From positions 1-36,493 of the IMG/VR virus record IMGVR_UViG_3300027987_000122: a stretch of DNA of 36,493 nt; one strand, written 5' to 3'. This stretch comes from a virus. Positions within the stretch are counted from its first letter, which is position 1. Each line of letters starts with the position of its first letter. Shown in pieces: positions 18,861 to 27,360 of this stretch. The notes under the pieces were generated by a model that was not told the DNA's origin, ran no database searches, and worked only from the letters and a program-made list of their open reading frames with translations. The translations under genes and the position numbers were made by a program.

Positions 18861-19312
18861 TAGCGCGTGGTAAGAGCAGAATCGTTCGACGAGACCCAAC
18901 CCCAGAGCTCGACGAGGAGCTTGTGGCGGATGACTTCGCCTGGATCAACGGGCGGCCAGACATGGCCTACGCCTGGGCGAACAAGGGGGACGGGCACGCG
19001 GGCACGGTCGGCGACTACGAGTGCCGCGGCTACAGCGTAGCCACCTACGAGGACGGCGGCGTTCGACCACGCATGGTTTCCGCTCGCCACATCGTGGTCG
19101 GAAACGAGATCACGCGCGGCGGCATGGTGCTGATGCAAATCCCCAAGGCGGAGCGCGAAGCGGCAGAAGCGAAGGCGCAAGCACGCCTCGACCTGCTCGA
19201 CCGACGCATGCTCGGGCGCCGCGGGGCAATGGACGGAACGTATCTCGCGACTGCCATCTCCGAATCGGCTGGCAACCCGCAGTACGTGAATTACGCAGTA
19301 CACGACGAATGA
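18854..19312 (+). CDS. Capsid-associated protein candidate, 152 aa
   Basis: GTG start with GGAAGGA about six bases upstream. MSVARGKSRIVRRDPTPELDEEL is charged; the middle (DFAWINGRPDMAYAWANKGD, ECRGYSVATYEDGGV) is beta-like and the C-terminal part is a Glu/Ala/Arg helix. It sits between scaffold and decoration genes behind its own promoter, so a virion head role is likely; no family is recognised. Confidence 0.62.
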   Translation: MSVARGKSRIVRRDPTPELDEELVADDFAWINGRPDMAYAWANKGDGHAGTVGDYECRGYSVATYEDGGVRPRMVSARHIVVGNEITRGGMVLMQIPKAEREAAEAKAQARLDLLDRRMLGRRGAMDGTYLATAISESAGNPQYVNYAVHDE

Positions 19313-19321
19313 GGACCCGAA

Positions 19322-19951
19322 ATGGCTGACAATCTCGCACGTTACGGTTTTCGCTGGTGGGGCAGCCAGGCCGACTCTGGTGGATTCCCGAAGCTCATGA
19401 GGGGCTTTCTGGCTTCCGGACACACCTACACCCCGAACGGCGGCAGCGCCTGCGGCATCCGCGTCGGTGACCCCATCCGTCAATCCACGACCGGGAACCT
19501 TGTCATCGCCGATGGCGTCGAGGGCCTTGCCGGGGGTCTCACGATCAAGGGCATCGTGGCCAACATCATCCAGTTCTACAACGGCGTGGAACTGCAGCGA
19601 GGCTCCGACCGCATCCCAGCTGGAAGCGGTGTGTGGGGCACGAACCTCGAGATCCAAACCATCGTGCAGTACATCCCTGTCGCAGGGAACATCTTCGAGG
19701 TGGACATCGATGACGCTGCGGCGGCCAACGACACCTTCGCAGAGATTCAGGCGATGGGTGGCCACTTCTGCGACCACCGGCTGCAGACGGCAGCGGCGGG
19801 GTACGTGACCCCGAAACTCGACATCAGCGTTCAGAGCACGTCGACCCAGCAATGGACGATTCTGGGCCCGAGCCCCACCGGGTTGAACCGGGATTTCGCT
19901 GGGCTGAACACCAAGGTGCTCGTGGTCTGCCACGAACCACAGCCTGACTGA
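19322..19951 (+). CDS. Head decoration or minor capsid protein candidate, 209 aa
   Basis: Preceded by GAGGA. MADNLARYGFRWWGSQADSGG... is Gly-rich and beta-rich: YTPNGGSACGIRVGDPIRQS, IVANIIQFYNGVEL, IVQYIPVAGNIFEVDIDDAA. The motif of a short N-terminal arm followed by a beta domain with GDPV/I and asymmetrical loops fits proteins that coat HK97-fold capsids. It lies immediately before the capsid gene, the usual place for decoration proteins. Confidence 0.62.
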   Translation: MADNLARYGFRWWGSQADSGGFPKLMRGFLASGHTYTPNGGSACGIRVGDPIRQSTTGNLVIADGVEGLAGGLTIKGIVANIIQFYNGVELQRGSDRIPAGSGVWGTNLEIQTIVQYIPVAGNIFEVDIDDAAAANDTFAEIQAMGGHFCDHRLQTAAAGYVTPKLDISVQSTSTQQWTILGPSPTGLNRDFAGLNTKVLVVCHEPQPD

Positions 19952-19961
19952 GGAGACGACC

Positions 19962-20876
19962 ATGGCAGTGACGATGAGCGGAACGCTGTACAACACCCTC
20001 AAGCCGGTGTTGGACATGATCATGACGGACGAGATCCCCAACGAGAAGGGGGCGCTCGTCCACAGGCTTTGCAAGGTCACCAAGATGAAGGACGCCTACG
20101 AGGACGTCCTCGACACTGGTGGCCCGGGCCTCATCTCCCAGACGGAGGAAGGCGAGGAGTTCGGCACCGGAACGATCCGCGAGGGCACCAAGTGGCGAGT
20201 CATCGCCCGCAAGTGGGGCCTGAAGCTCCTGGTGTCTCGGGAGATCGTGGAGGACTCGAAGTACCCGGACGCCATCAAGGCAGCTCGTCGGCTCGTTCGT
20301 GCGTTCATCAAGACGCGCGACATCGACGCGACGCAGATGTACGCCCGTGGCTTCAACACCGCCTACCCGGGCGGAGACGGCCTGCCGCTGTTCAGCGCCT
20401 CGCACACCCTTCCCGGCGGAACCGGCACCTACAGCAACCTGCTGTCGACTGCCGCGCTGTCGAAGACCAGCTTCGCCGCTGCCGTCAAGGCCGCCTACAA
20501 GCTTCCGGGCTACGACGGCACGACCGACGGCCTGGAAATCAAGGGCATCACCTACCCAGTCGACCTATGGGACACCGTTGAGGAGCTGTTCAACTCGGCA
20601 TTCGTGCCGGAGGACAACAACTTCGCCAAGATCAACGTGGTCCAACACGGCTACAGCAAGATCAAGAAGGTGATGAACGAGCACTGGACCAGCACCACCA
20701 CCGCGTGGTCCCTGATGACCAGCGCAGACGGTGGGCCCGAGGTGCGGATGCGCCGCCCGATGACCAGCAAGACCTGGGAGAGCAACTCGCAAGAGCTGCT
20801 GAACTTCCTCGTCTCGTCTCGCTGGGGTCGGTTCTGGTACAACCCCCGCGCCGTCCTGGGCAACGCCGGGTCGTAA
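19962..20876 (+). CDS. Major capsid protein, Mu gpT-like, 304 aa
   Basis: GGAG precedes the ATG by eight bases. The segment YPGGDGLPLFSASHTLPGGT (residues 135-154), followed by GTYSN, is a hallmark of Mu-like gpT HK97-fold capsid proteins. The N-terminal region has EEGEEFGTGTIREGTKWRV, the flexible loop region; the C-terminus (FLVSSRWGRFWYNPRAVLG) fits the final strand. It assembles the icosahedral shell with the scaffold upstream. Length is close to gpT (about 300). Confidence 0.85.
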   Translation: MAVTMSGTLYNTLKPVLDMIMTDEIPNEKGALVHRLCKVTKMKDAYEDVLDTGGPGLISQTEEGEEFGTGTIREGTKWRVIARKWGLKLLVSREIVEDSKYPDAIKAARRLVRAFIKTRDIDATQMYARGFNTAYPGGDGLPLFSASHTLPGGTGTYSNLLSTAALSKTSFAAAVKAAYKLPGYDGTTDGLEIKGITYPVDLWDTVEELFNSAFVPEDNNFAKINVVQHGYSKIKKVMNEHWTSTTTAWSLMTSADGGPEVRMRRPMTSKTWESNSQELLNFLVSSRWGRFWYNPRAVLGNAGS

Positions 20877-20885
20877 GTAGCAAGA

Positions 20886-20897
20886 GGGCCATGGCCC
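20886..20897. repeat. 12-bp palindrome GGGCCATGGCCC after the capsid gene
   Basis: A perfect palindrome in the 43-base gap after the capsid gene; overlapping GGCCATGG-like repeats follow (20930s). No U-tract, so not a clear terminator. It may be a processing or pause site. Confidence 0.35.
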
Positions 20898-20919
20898 GTG
20901 GCCCAGAGAGGCTTGGACC

Positions 20920-21207
20920 ATGGCCCGAAGCATCCCCAGCAACCACGCAGAGAGTCGCCGCCCGGACGTCAGGTCACGCTGCGACTACTGCGGTGCGGAC
21001 TGGCTGCGCTCCAAACTGCGCCGCGACGCCGACGGTCTGCTCTACTGCCCCGACGAGGGTCGCGGCCGCTGTCGGGGTGCTCTCGACGCTGCTGTCGCTG
21101 AAGCGTCGGAGAATCTCCCCACCTACGAGGTGCACGAAGACGCCGTGAGCGAACTAGTCGACACGACCGGTTCGCTGCGCCTCAGCGACATCGCGGGGTT
21201 TGAATGA
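20920..21207 (+). CDS. Zinc-ribbon head protein candidate, 95 aa
   Basis: GAGAGG lies upstream of the ATG. CDYCGADWLRSKLRRDADGLLYCPDEGRGRC (residues 21-51) forms a CxxC...C-x7-C metal site; the rest is an acidic helix. Small zinc-ribbon proteins directly after the capsid gene are common in this kind of phage operon, but no function is known. Coupled to the adaptor gene by ATGA. Confidence 0.62.
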   Translation: MARSIPSNHAESRRPDVRSRCDYCGADWLRSKLRRDADGLLYCPDEGRGRCRGALDAAVAEASENLPTYEVHEDAVSELVDTTGSLRLSDIAGFE

Positions 21208-21929
21208 CCGTCTCGGCAAGCGTTGGGCGCCAGTTCACGATCGACCAACACGTCGCGCGCTCCTACCGCACGGCGGGGCTCATCATGTCTCGGGAGACTC
21301 CGACGCTCGAGCAGCTGCAGGAGGGTCGGGAGTTTCTCGAGGTCATCATCGACGCGCTGGCGAACCACGGCGTGTTCGCGAAGGCGCTGATGTTCGTCGA
21401 ACTGCCCCTCGTCGACGGGACGCGCATCTACGAGCTGGATTCGGCTGTCCAGGAGGTGCGCGGCAATGCCATGCTCATCCAAGCGGACCAGGTCGGCGCA
21501 GCCCCGAACTACGGCTCAGGAGAAGTGCAGATCAATCAATCCACGTCCGCCGCCTGGCACATGCTCAGCGACAAGACAGCTGAGGGGCAGCCGCAGCAGT
21601 TCTGGATCGACCGGCAGCCGGACGGACCAGTCAAGGCGTCGTTCTGGCCTGTCCCGGATGCCACGATGGACGGAGCTGTCGTGAGATTCCAGGTGGAGCG
21701 CCACCTTGCCGACTGCGACGACGGGTCCGCCACGCTCGATGTGGAGCCGTGCTGGAACAAGTATCTGCTCTACGAATTGGCCACGATGCTGGCTGAGGCG
21801 GCGTCGCGCCCCGGCGAGAAAATCGCCTGGCTCAAGACGCAGTCACAGAACGAGTTGCCGTTGGCAATGTCGAAGGCCACGGCGTCCAGTTTGGGGCAGC
21901 TCGTGTACTGCCACGGAGGTGACCGATGA
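21204..21929 (+). CDS. Head-tail adaptor, P22 gp4-like, 241 aa
   Basis: The N-terminal part AYR-like RSYRTAGLIMSRETPTLEQL, then EGREFLEVIIDALANHGVFA (about 40-59), then FVELPLVDGTRIYELD, matches the helical-bundle start and beta loop of P22 gp4 and T7 gp11-type adaptors. The stretch AAWHMLSDKTAEGQPQQFWI (about 113-132), followed by PVKASFWPVPD, is also typical. It would bind under the portal ring and receive the tail. Coupled to the genes on either side by ATGA. Confidence 0.68.
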   Translation: MTVSASVGRQFTIDQHVARSYRTAGLIMSRETPTLEQLQEGREFLEVIIDALANHGVFAKALMFVELPLVDGTRIYELDSAVQEVRGNAMLIQADQVGAAPNYGSGEVQINQSTSAAWHMLSDKTAEGQPQQFWIDRQPDGPVKASFWPVPDATMDGAVVRFQVERHLADCDDGSATLDVEPCWNKYLLYELATMLAEAASRPGEKIAWLKTQSQNELPLAMSKATASSLGQLVYCHGGDR

Positions 21930-23575
21930 AGCTGCTTGCAAGCCTGATGGCGGGATTCGCTGCTGCAGCGAACGGAACGGCGCGCATCTACCAGCGTGGC
22001 ACGTCCACCGAGGTGGCATACTACCAGGACTTCGAAGGCGACACCGTCGTCGCCGCTACCACCGAAGTGGACCTGGACGCATACGGCTCCGCCAAGGTCT
22101 ACGTAGACCAGTACGTGCGGGTCATCGTGAAGAACTCCGCCGGAACCACGCTCTACGACTACGTGGACGGGGATTCCGCGTCCGCCACCGAGCTGCGCAG
22201 CTTGGCCTTCAACGGCACTGACTACGGGACCGCCGCGGTGGCCCCAGGCAATCCGCTCACCGTGAAAGCAGCGTTCGATAAGCTGCTCACGAGCTTTGGA
22301 ACGACCGACTTCAACGTCCTGATCGGAGGGTCCGCCGTAACGCTGCAGAGCTTCGTCGCAAACTCGGCCGGTATCTACTTCAACGTCCAGAACCCCGACT
22401 ACTCGGGCGGCGCGGCGGGGGACGGAGTCACCGACGACACCGACGCGATCGAGGACGCCATAGCTGCCGCGGCGGTGAGCGGCGGAATCGTGTTCTTCCC
22501 AGCCGGAACCTACGTCACGACGAGTGAAATCTCAGTTCCGGAGAACGTCATCCTGCAGGGGGTTGGTTCCGGAGCGAGCATCGTCTACTGCGACGCATCC
22601 GGTGCCGAAGACGTCTTCAGCTGCTCATCCGCAGACGGGTCGGCGTCTCGGTCGTTTCGCGACATCACCATCTTCAAGAGCTCTGCGTGCAGCGGCGCGT
22701 ACGTCAACTGCGGAGACGTGGAGACGTACTTCGAGCGCTGCGTCATCGGTGGCGGCACAGCGCCCGGTGGACACGTGCTTCTAGGCGACGCCCGCAAGAC
22801 CGTGCTCGACTGCACGCTGAACGTCACGCAGGACCGTTCCGCGGTCTACTCAGCAACCAAGGACGACGCCGAGCTCGTCATGGTCGACACGCGACTCGTA
22901 GCTCAGGTCGGCACGTGGACGACTGGGTTTGCTGTGCTCGACACCGGGCCGCTGCAGGTGGCCAACTGCAAATTCGTCAACGACTCCGTTACGGGAACGA
23001 TTCGCAACATCGATGCGAGATACGGAGGAACGGTCATCGGCTGCCACTTCGGTGACCCGACGGTCGGAGAACTGTTGCACTGCATGCTCATACCCGAGTC
23101 AGGCTCCGGATACGTGCTCACGGAAGGCTCGAACCACTTCGGTGACGGAACGAATCCGAGCTACACGAAGCCGTTCGTGCTGCCGAGCGCGGTCGAGTAC
23201 AGCGATTCGCTCCTGAGCAGCCTGGCGGAGAGATGGCTCGAGGTCGTCGACAACAGCACCACAGTCACGTACCCGGCTACCTATCAGGAGCACGGTGTGT
23301 GGGTGGTGCGCAAGAGCTCTGGCGGCTCGACTGTGACGTTGGTGGTCCCGTACCCGATTGCGGAAAACCAGAGGATGACCATCGTCTTCATCAACAAGAC
23401 AGCGAGCACGTTCACGCTAAACGTGAACGACGCAGATGGTCTGCTCGTGAGTGCGTCTGCTGCCGTTGGAAACGCGCTGGCGTTCAATCTTCAGGCGGCG
23501 ACGCGTGTAGCGAGCGACACGACTGAGCCGCTGCAATGGGTTCCGTGCGGAAACGGAATAGTAAACGCGGCGTGA
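21926..23575 (+). CDS. Tailspike, pectate-lyase-type beta helix, 549 aa
   Basis: ATGA overlap with the adaptor. Residues 1-85 form an N-terminal particle-binding-type domain (ASLMAGFAAAANGTARIYQR..., VDLDAYGSAKVYVDQYVRV). The pectate-lyase superfamily entry motif is clear: GDGVTDDTDAIEDAIAAA (165-182) and GGIVFFPAGTYVTTS (186-200). Then about 250 residues of parallel beta-helix repeats (DITIFKSSACSGAYVN, YFERCVIGGG, QVANCKFVND). The C-terminus is a beta domain. It probably binds or degrades a host surface polysaccharide; catalytic residues cannot be assigned. Unusually, it lies between adaptor and tail plug genes. Confidence 0.75.
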   Translation: MKLLASLMAGFAAAANGTARIYQRGTSTEVAYYQDFEGDTVVAATTEVDLDAYGSAKVYVDQYVRVIVKNSAGTTLYDYVDGDSASATELRSLAFNGTDYGTAAVAPGNPLTVKAAFDKLLTSFGTTDFNVLIGGSAVTLQSFVANSAGIYFNVQNPDYSGGAAGDGVTDDTDAIEDAIAAAAVSGGIVFFPAGTYVTTSEISVPENVILQGVGSGASIVYCDASGAEDVFSCSSADGSASRSFRDITIFKSSACSGAYVNCGDVETYFERCVIGGGTAPGGHVLLGDARKTVLDCTLNVTQDRSAVYSATKDDAELVMVDTRLVAQVGTWTTGFAVLDTGPLQVANCKFVNDSVTGTIRNIDARYGGTVIGCHFGDPTVGELLHCMLIPESGSGYVLTEGSNHFGDGTNPSYTKPFVLPSAVEYSDSLLSSLAERWLEVVDNSTTVTYPATYQEHGVWVVRKSSGGSTVTLVVPYPIAENQRMTIVFINKTASTFTLNVNDADGLLVSASAAVGNALAFNLQAATRVASDTTEPLQWVPCGNGIVNAA

Positions 23576-23578
23576 ACC

Positions 23579-25015
23579 ATGGCTCAGGAGCGCATCCCAT
23601 TCATCCCGGCTGAAGAGCAATCAGCCAGCGAACTTGCTGGAGCTGGCCGGGAAGCGTTCAACGTTGTCGTGGATGGGCGCGGCTGCGTGCGGCGGCGCCC
23701 CGGTATTGCAGCCTATGGAACCGGTGCCGTCATCGACCCGGATGGTCTTTCCGGGGTGCACGTCACGAGCAACAACGAGATCTTCGTCGTCGGAGCTTCG
23801 TCCGGAACGCGTTCGGTATACAGGGTAACCGAAGGTGGTCACGTCGACCTTCCGGACCGTGTCACCGGCGGGCTTGTGCCTACGTTCGCCGAGACGCAGC
23901 GCATCCTGGCAATCGCGGCGGGGCGCGACATCCTACGCGTAGACCTGAACGACTACAGCGCCACCAATCTTGGAGGCAACCCGCCCAAGTCCACGCACGT
24001 CATCGCTCACGCCGCCCGGTTGCTCTGCCTCAACAGTGGGCAGGCCGACAGCAAGAACCGCATCTCGTACTCGTCGGTGCAGAACGGTGACTCCTACGCT
24101 GGCCACGAACTGTGGAACGGAGACGGGGGGAGCGACTCCGGGTTCTTCGAGGCCAACGCGCGACCAGACCCGAACCGGGCTCTGTGGGAAAACACCAACG
24201 AGGTGTTCGTGTTCGGACGCTCGAACCTTCAGGTGTTCACGACCGACCCGCGCTTTCGCTACGTGCCAAGCGCCACGAGGGACTGGGGTATCTCCGCCCC
24301 CTACTCGGTGATCAAGAGCGACCAGTCTTTCGGGTGGCTCGACGATAAGCGCCGCTTCGTCTTCAGCGATGCCCGAGAGTTCGAGCCGATCGGTTTGGCC
24401 ATGAAGGGCGAGATCGACGACATGGAGAATGTCGAGGACTGCGTCGGGTACCGCCTGTCACTGGGACAGGTAGACGTGCTCTGCTGGGCCTTCCCGAGCG
24501 CGGGGCGTACACTGACATACCAGTCCGGCGTTGGCTGGGGCAGGTGGGCATCCTGGGACGAGGACGGCGCAAACTGGAAGACGTTCCCAGTGCGCGGTCT
24601 CGCCCGGCTCGCGAACGGAACCCATCTCGTCGCACTCGCTAACGGGCAGCTCGGTCAGATGTCCTTCTCCACCCCGACAGACCTCGGGGACAAGATCAAT
24701 GCGTCGATCACTACCGGCTTCATCGACCACAACACCGGGAACATCAAGGACTGCACCGAAGTGCAGCTCATCATCCGCCGCGGTCAACTCGCCCCGTCAC
24801 AGGAGCCCATCGGCTGGCTTGAGTGGAGAGATGACCTTGGCGTGTTCAGGAGGTCTGCACCGGTGCGCTTCGGCAGCACGTCGGACCGCGAGACCGTGGT
24901 ACGCTTTTACTCGTTGGGCACGTACCGTCAGCGCCAATGGCGGTTCGTGTTCAGTCACGCAGCCCACGACTTCCAGCTCGCCGCAGTACACGAGACCTTC
25001 GAGGTAGTACCCTGA
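23579..25015 (+). CDS. Tail stabilisation protein, P22 gp10-like, 478 aa
   Basis: Residues 25-45 (AFNVVVDGRGCVRRRPGIAAY) and the centre EVFVFGRSNLQVFTTDPRFR (208-227), DWGISAPYSVIKSDQSFGWL (235-254), then DDKRRFVFSDAREFEPIG, match the beta-propeller pattern of P22 gp10 packaged-DNA stabilisation proteins. These plug the tail after gp4 and hold the packaged genome. Length is close to gp10 (about 470). Its position after the adaptor is as in P22. Confidence 0.72.
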   Translation: MAQERIPFIPAEEQSASELAGAGREAFNVVVDGRGCVRRRPGIAAYGTGAVIDPDGLSGVHVTSNNEIFVVGASSGTRSVYRVTEGGHVDLPDRVTGGLVPTFAETQRILAIAAGRDILRVDLNDYSATNLGGNPPKSTHVIAHAARLLCLNSGQADSKNRISYSSVQNGDSYAGHELWNGDGGSDSGFFEANARPDPNRALWENTNEVFVFGRSNLQVFTTDPRFRYVPSATRDWGISAPYSVIKSDQSFGWLDDKRRFVFSDAREFEPIGLAMKGEIDDMENVEDCVGYRLSLGQVDVLCWAFPSAGRTLTYQSGVGWGRWASWDEDGANWKTFPVRGLARLANGTHLVALANGQLGQMSFSTPTDLGDKINASITTGFIDHNTGNIKDCTEVQLIIRRGQLAPSQEPIGWLEWRDDLGVFRRSAPVRFGSTSDRETVVRFYSLGTYRQRQWRFVFSHAAHDFQLAAVHETFEVVP

Positions 25016-25935
25016 TGTCTGTTCGCAACCTGTCCTCAATCGTAGACACGTCACAGCTGAAACCAACCAGCAACAGCACGACCATCGGAGGCAAGACCTA
25101 CACGTCCCCCGCGGTGGACTTCAACCCGGTATCACAGACGGTTTCGGCTGGCACCGGTAAGACCTACACGCTGCCGGCGCAGGGCGGAACACAGAGCAAC
25201 ACCGTGCCGCTCACGTCGCAGATCGGAAACCACCAGCAGAACCCTACTCTCGGCCCGGTTGAGCAGAAAAATCCCGCCGCGAACCTCACCCCTGTGATCG
25301 CCACGTTCGACCCTTCCGCCTTGCCCGGTAAGCTGTCGACCGCCATACAGAATCAAGGTGGGCTCTACGCCGCGGTGCAGAACGCCGCCAACGCCCCCAA
25401 GGGGATGGTGGACGGTACCAATCTGGGCGACAGGGACGCGCAGGCGCAGGCGCTCGCCGATGCGCTGGTAGCTCAAGGTGGAACGTATGGGGCGATCCAC
25501 AACGCCTACCCGAGCGGAACACCGCTCCCAACCATAAACGATCTCCCAGGCGGCGGGAGCGTCACATCTGGCAGTGGGGGCGTCCCATCGGGCGGCTTCA
25601 ACCCTGTGATCGACTCGTTACCCGGTGCTGGAACCGGAACCGGTGCGCCGCCCAAGAACACCCCGAGGCTGCCAGTGCCAACCGGAGTTCCTACAGCGCA
25701 GCCGTCATCGTCTCCAGGCGCAGCCGGTGTTCCTGTAGCACAACCGTCATCGTCTCCAGGCTACGACCCGACGCCTCAGGTCCTCGCGGAGATACTGCGC
25801 AACGCGCGAACCTCCGGGACCCGCGGATACGTGGACATGCTGCACAACAACGCACCGACCACGATGGACAGGCAGGCCGGCATGTCTGCGCCGGTGATGG
25901 AACCGGTCACCACACAGCGCGTCGTAGGACAGTAA
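25015..25935 (+). CDS. Low-complexity virion protein, 306 aa
   Basis: ATG overlaps the previous stop (TGATG). Rich in Pro, Ser, Thr, Gly and Asn with few long helices: TVSAGTGKTYTLPAQGGTQS, GGSVTSGSGGVPSGGFNPVI. Residues about 230-250 hold a 14-residue tandem repeat, VPTAQPSSSPGAAG/VPVAQPSSSPGYD. A flexible structural or tail-needle-adjacent protein is plausible given its place between the tail plug and ejection protein genes; no family is recognised. Confidence 0.6.
   Translation: MSVRNLSSIVDTSQLKPTSNSTTIGGKTYTSPAVDFNPVSQTVSAGTGKTYTLPAQGGTQSNTVPLTSQIGNHQQNPTLGPVEQKNPAANLTPVIATFDPSALPGKLSTAIQNQGGLYAAVQNAANAPKGMVDGTNLGDRDAQAQALADALVAQGGTYGAIHNAYPSGTPLPTINDLPGGGSVTSGSGGVPSGGFNPVIDSLPGAGTGTGAPPKNTPRLPVPTGVPTAQPSSSPGAAGVPVAQPSSSPGYDPTPQVLAEILRNARTSGTRGYVDMLHNNAPTTMDRQAGMSAPVMEPVTTQRVVGQ
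25678..25761 (+). repeat. 42-bp tandem duplication inside the low-complexity gene
   Basis: Two copies of a 42-base unit encode VPTAQPSSSPG and VPVAQPSSSPG. The last 18 bases, ccgtcatcgtctccaggc, are identical in both (25702-25719 and 25744-25761), so the duplication is recent. Confidence 0.6.
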
Positions 25936-25938
25936 CCC

Positions 25939-27360
25939 ATGGCAGAAAGCCTTGCTTCAAAAGAGGCGGCGTCGAACCCGTACGAGCGCACCGCTGGAGT
26001 CAAGTACCAGGAGCACTTGTCTTCGATGCCGCTCGTGGGCCACCTGTTCGGCGACCCGGGCGTCGACGCGCGCGAAGCGACGTATCGGTCACAGGCGAAC
26101 GCATACGCTCAGCAGGGCGACATCGCTCGCCAGCGCACAAAGGCAGCACAGCAAGCCGGTTACCAGATGGGGCAGGGCTACCGCGATGCCCTGCAGAGCC
26201 AGTACAACACGCAGCCCGGGTACGGAGAGAACTGGTTCGGGCAGAACCAAGGCTACTTCGCATCGGGCGACAGCGCTCTTCGCGACGCCTACAACCCAGG
26301 GAACTACACCAAGCCCGGGGACGCCGAGCAGTACTGGAACGGAGTCGCTGGTTCGCTGCGCGGAGCCACGAATACCACCGGGGCGCTCGCTGGAGCCGAG
26401 GGTCGCCTGATGGGCGGACCTTCGACGGTCGAGCAGTTCGTCAACCGCAACCTGAACCAGTTCCAGGCCCCAACCTACACCGAGGCTGCGCTTGGACAGG
26501 CTCAGCAGCAGGGCTCGACCGCGGGACAGCGCAGCGCGGAGCTCTACGACCAGTTTCAGGCCAACCCGAGTGGGCTTTCCGGCTACTACGACCGGGCCGT
26601 GCGCGACTCGACGCAGGACATCAACGCGTCGCTGGCAGCTCAGGGCGTCCTCGGTAGCAGCGTCGGAGCGAACACCGTGGCAGACGCCGTGGCGGGGCTG
26701 CGCGCCGAGCAGGCTCGAGCAGAGGGCGAATACGGTCTCGAGCAGTACCGCGTCGCGAGTCAGCTTGCCCAGGGTGCGGACCAGGGCATCGACCAGGGGG
26801 CACGGCTTACGGCAGACCTCGCCACCGCTGCGGACTCTGCTGCGCTGGCGAAGATGCTGGGCGGCGTGTCCGCCGGAGAGGCAGCTTCAAACCAGGAGCT
26901 GGCGCGCACCCAAGCCTTCGGGAACCTCGCGAGCTCGGCAGACAAGCTCGACATTGACCGTCTGTTGGCGGGGGGATCGCTTTCCAGCGCTTCCCAAGAC
27001 GCCGCGTTGCAGCGCTACCTGGCACAGACCAGCGCGGCAGGGCAGCTCGACCAGGCGCAGCTCGCCCGCATCATGGCCGGTACCGACGCTTCGCGCACCG
27101 CACAGCAGCTGCAGCAGAGTCGCGAGCAGGACGCCCTGGCGGCGATCTTCCGCGGCGAACAGGCGGACATCGCCCGAAACGACTCCTACGCGCAGTATCT
27201 CCAGGGCCTGGACGACCAGTACTTCGATGCTGTGATGGCCTCGAAGCTGGGTGCTGTAGGTGTGCGTCCTACCGGTGCTGAACAGCGGGCGAACCAGCTC
27301 GGAGAACTCAGCCAGGGCGTGAACGTAGTTGCTTCGCTCTACTCCGGAGGCGCTGGATAA
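25939..27360 (+). CDS. Ejection (internal virion) protein candidate, 473 aa
   Basis: Very rich in Ala and Gln and almost wholly helical, with phrases such as GLSGYYDRAVRDSTQDINAS, LAAQGVLGSSVGANTVADAV and TDASRTAQQLQQSREQDALA. Composition, size and order (first of three consecutive large internal proteins) are like the P22 gp7/gp20/gp16 and T7 gp14-16 sets that leave the head with the DNA to build a conduit across the envelope. No enzymatic motif was seen. Confidence 0.6.
   Translation: MAESLASKEAASNPYERTAGVKYQEHLSSMPLVGHLFGDPGVDAREATYRSQANAYAQQGDIARQRTKAAQQAGYQMGQGYRDALQSQYNTQPGYGENWFGQNQGYFASGDSALRDAYNPGNYTKPGDAEQYWNGVAGSLRGATNTTGALAGAEGRLMGGPSTVEQFVNRNLNQFQAPTYTEAALGQAQQQGSTAGQRSAELYDQFQANPSGLSGYYDRAVRDSTQDINASLAAQGVLGSSVGANTVADAVAGLRAEQARAEGEYGLEQYRVASQLAQGADQGIDQGARLTADLATAADSAALAKMLGGVSAGEAASNQELARTQAFGNLASSADKLDIDRLLAGGSLSSASQDAALQRYLAQTSAAGQLDQAQLARIMAGTDASRTAQQLQQSREQDALAAIFRGEQADIARNDSYAQYLQGLDDQYFDAVMASKLGAVGVRPTGAEQRANQLGELSQGVNVVASLYSGGAG

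Noticed and set aside
18857-20083. 408-aa minus-strand open frame opposite the capsid-region genes
   Set aside because: Antisense to three well-supported plus-strand genes; no ribosome site and no recognisable content.
20886-20897. Terminator after the capsid gene
   Set aside because: The palindrome has no U-tract and no loop, and the downstream genes are closely spaced and on the same strand.
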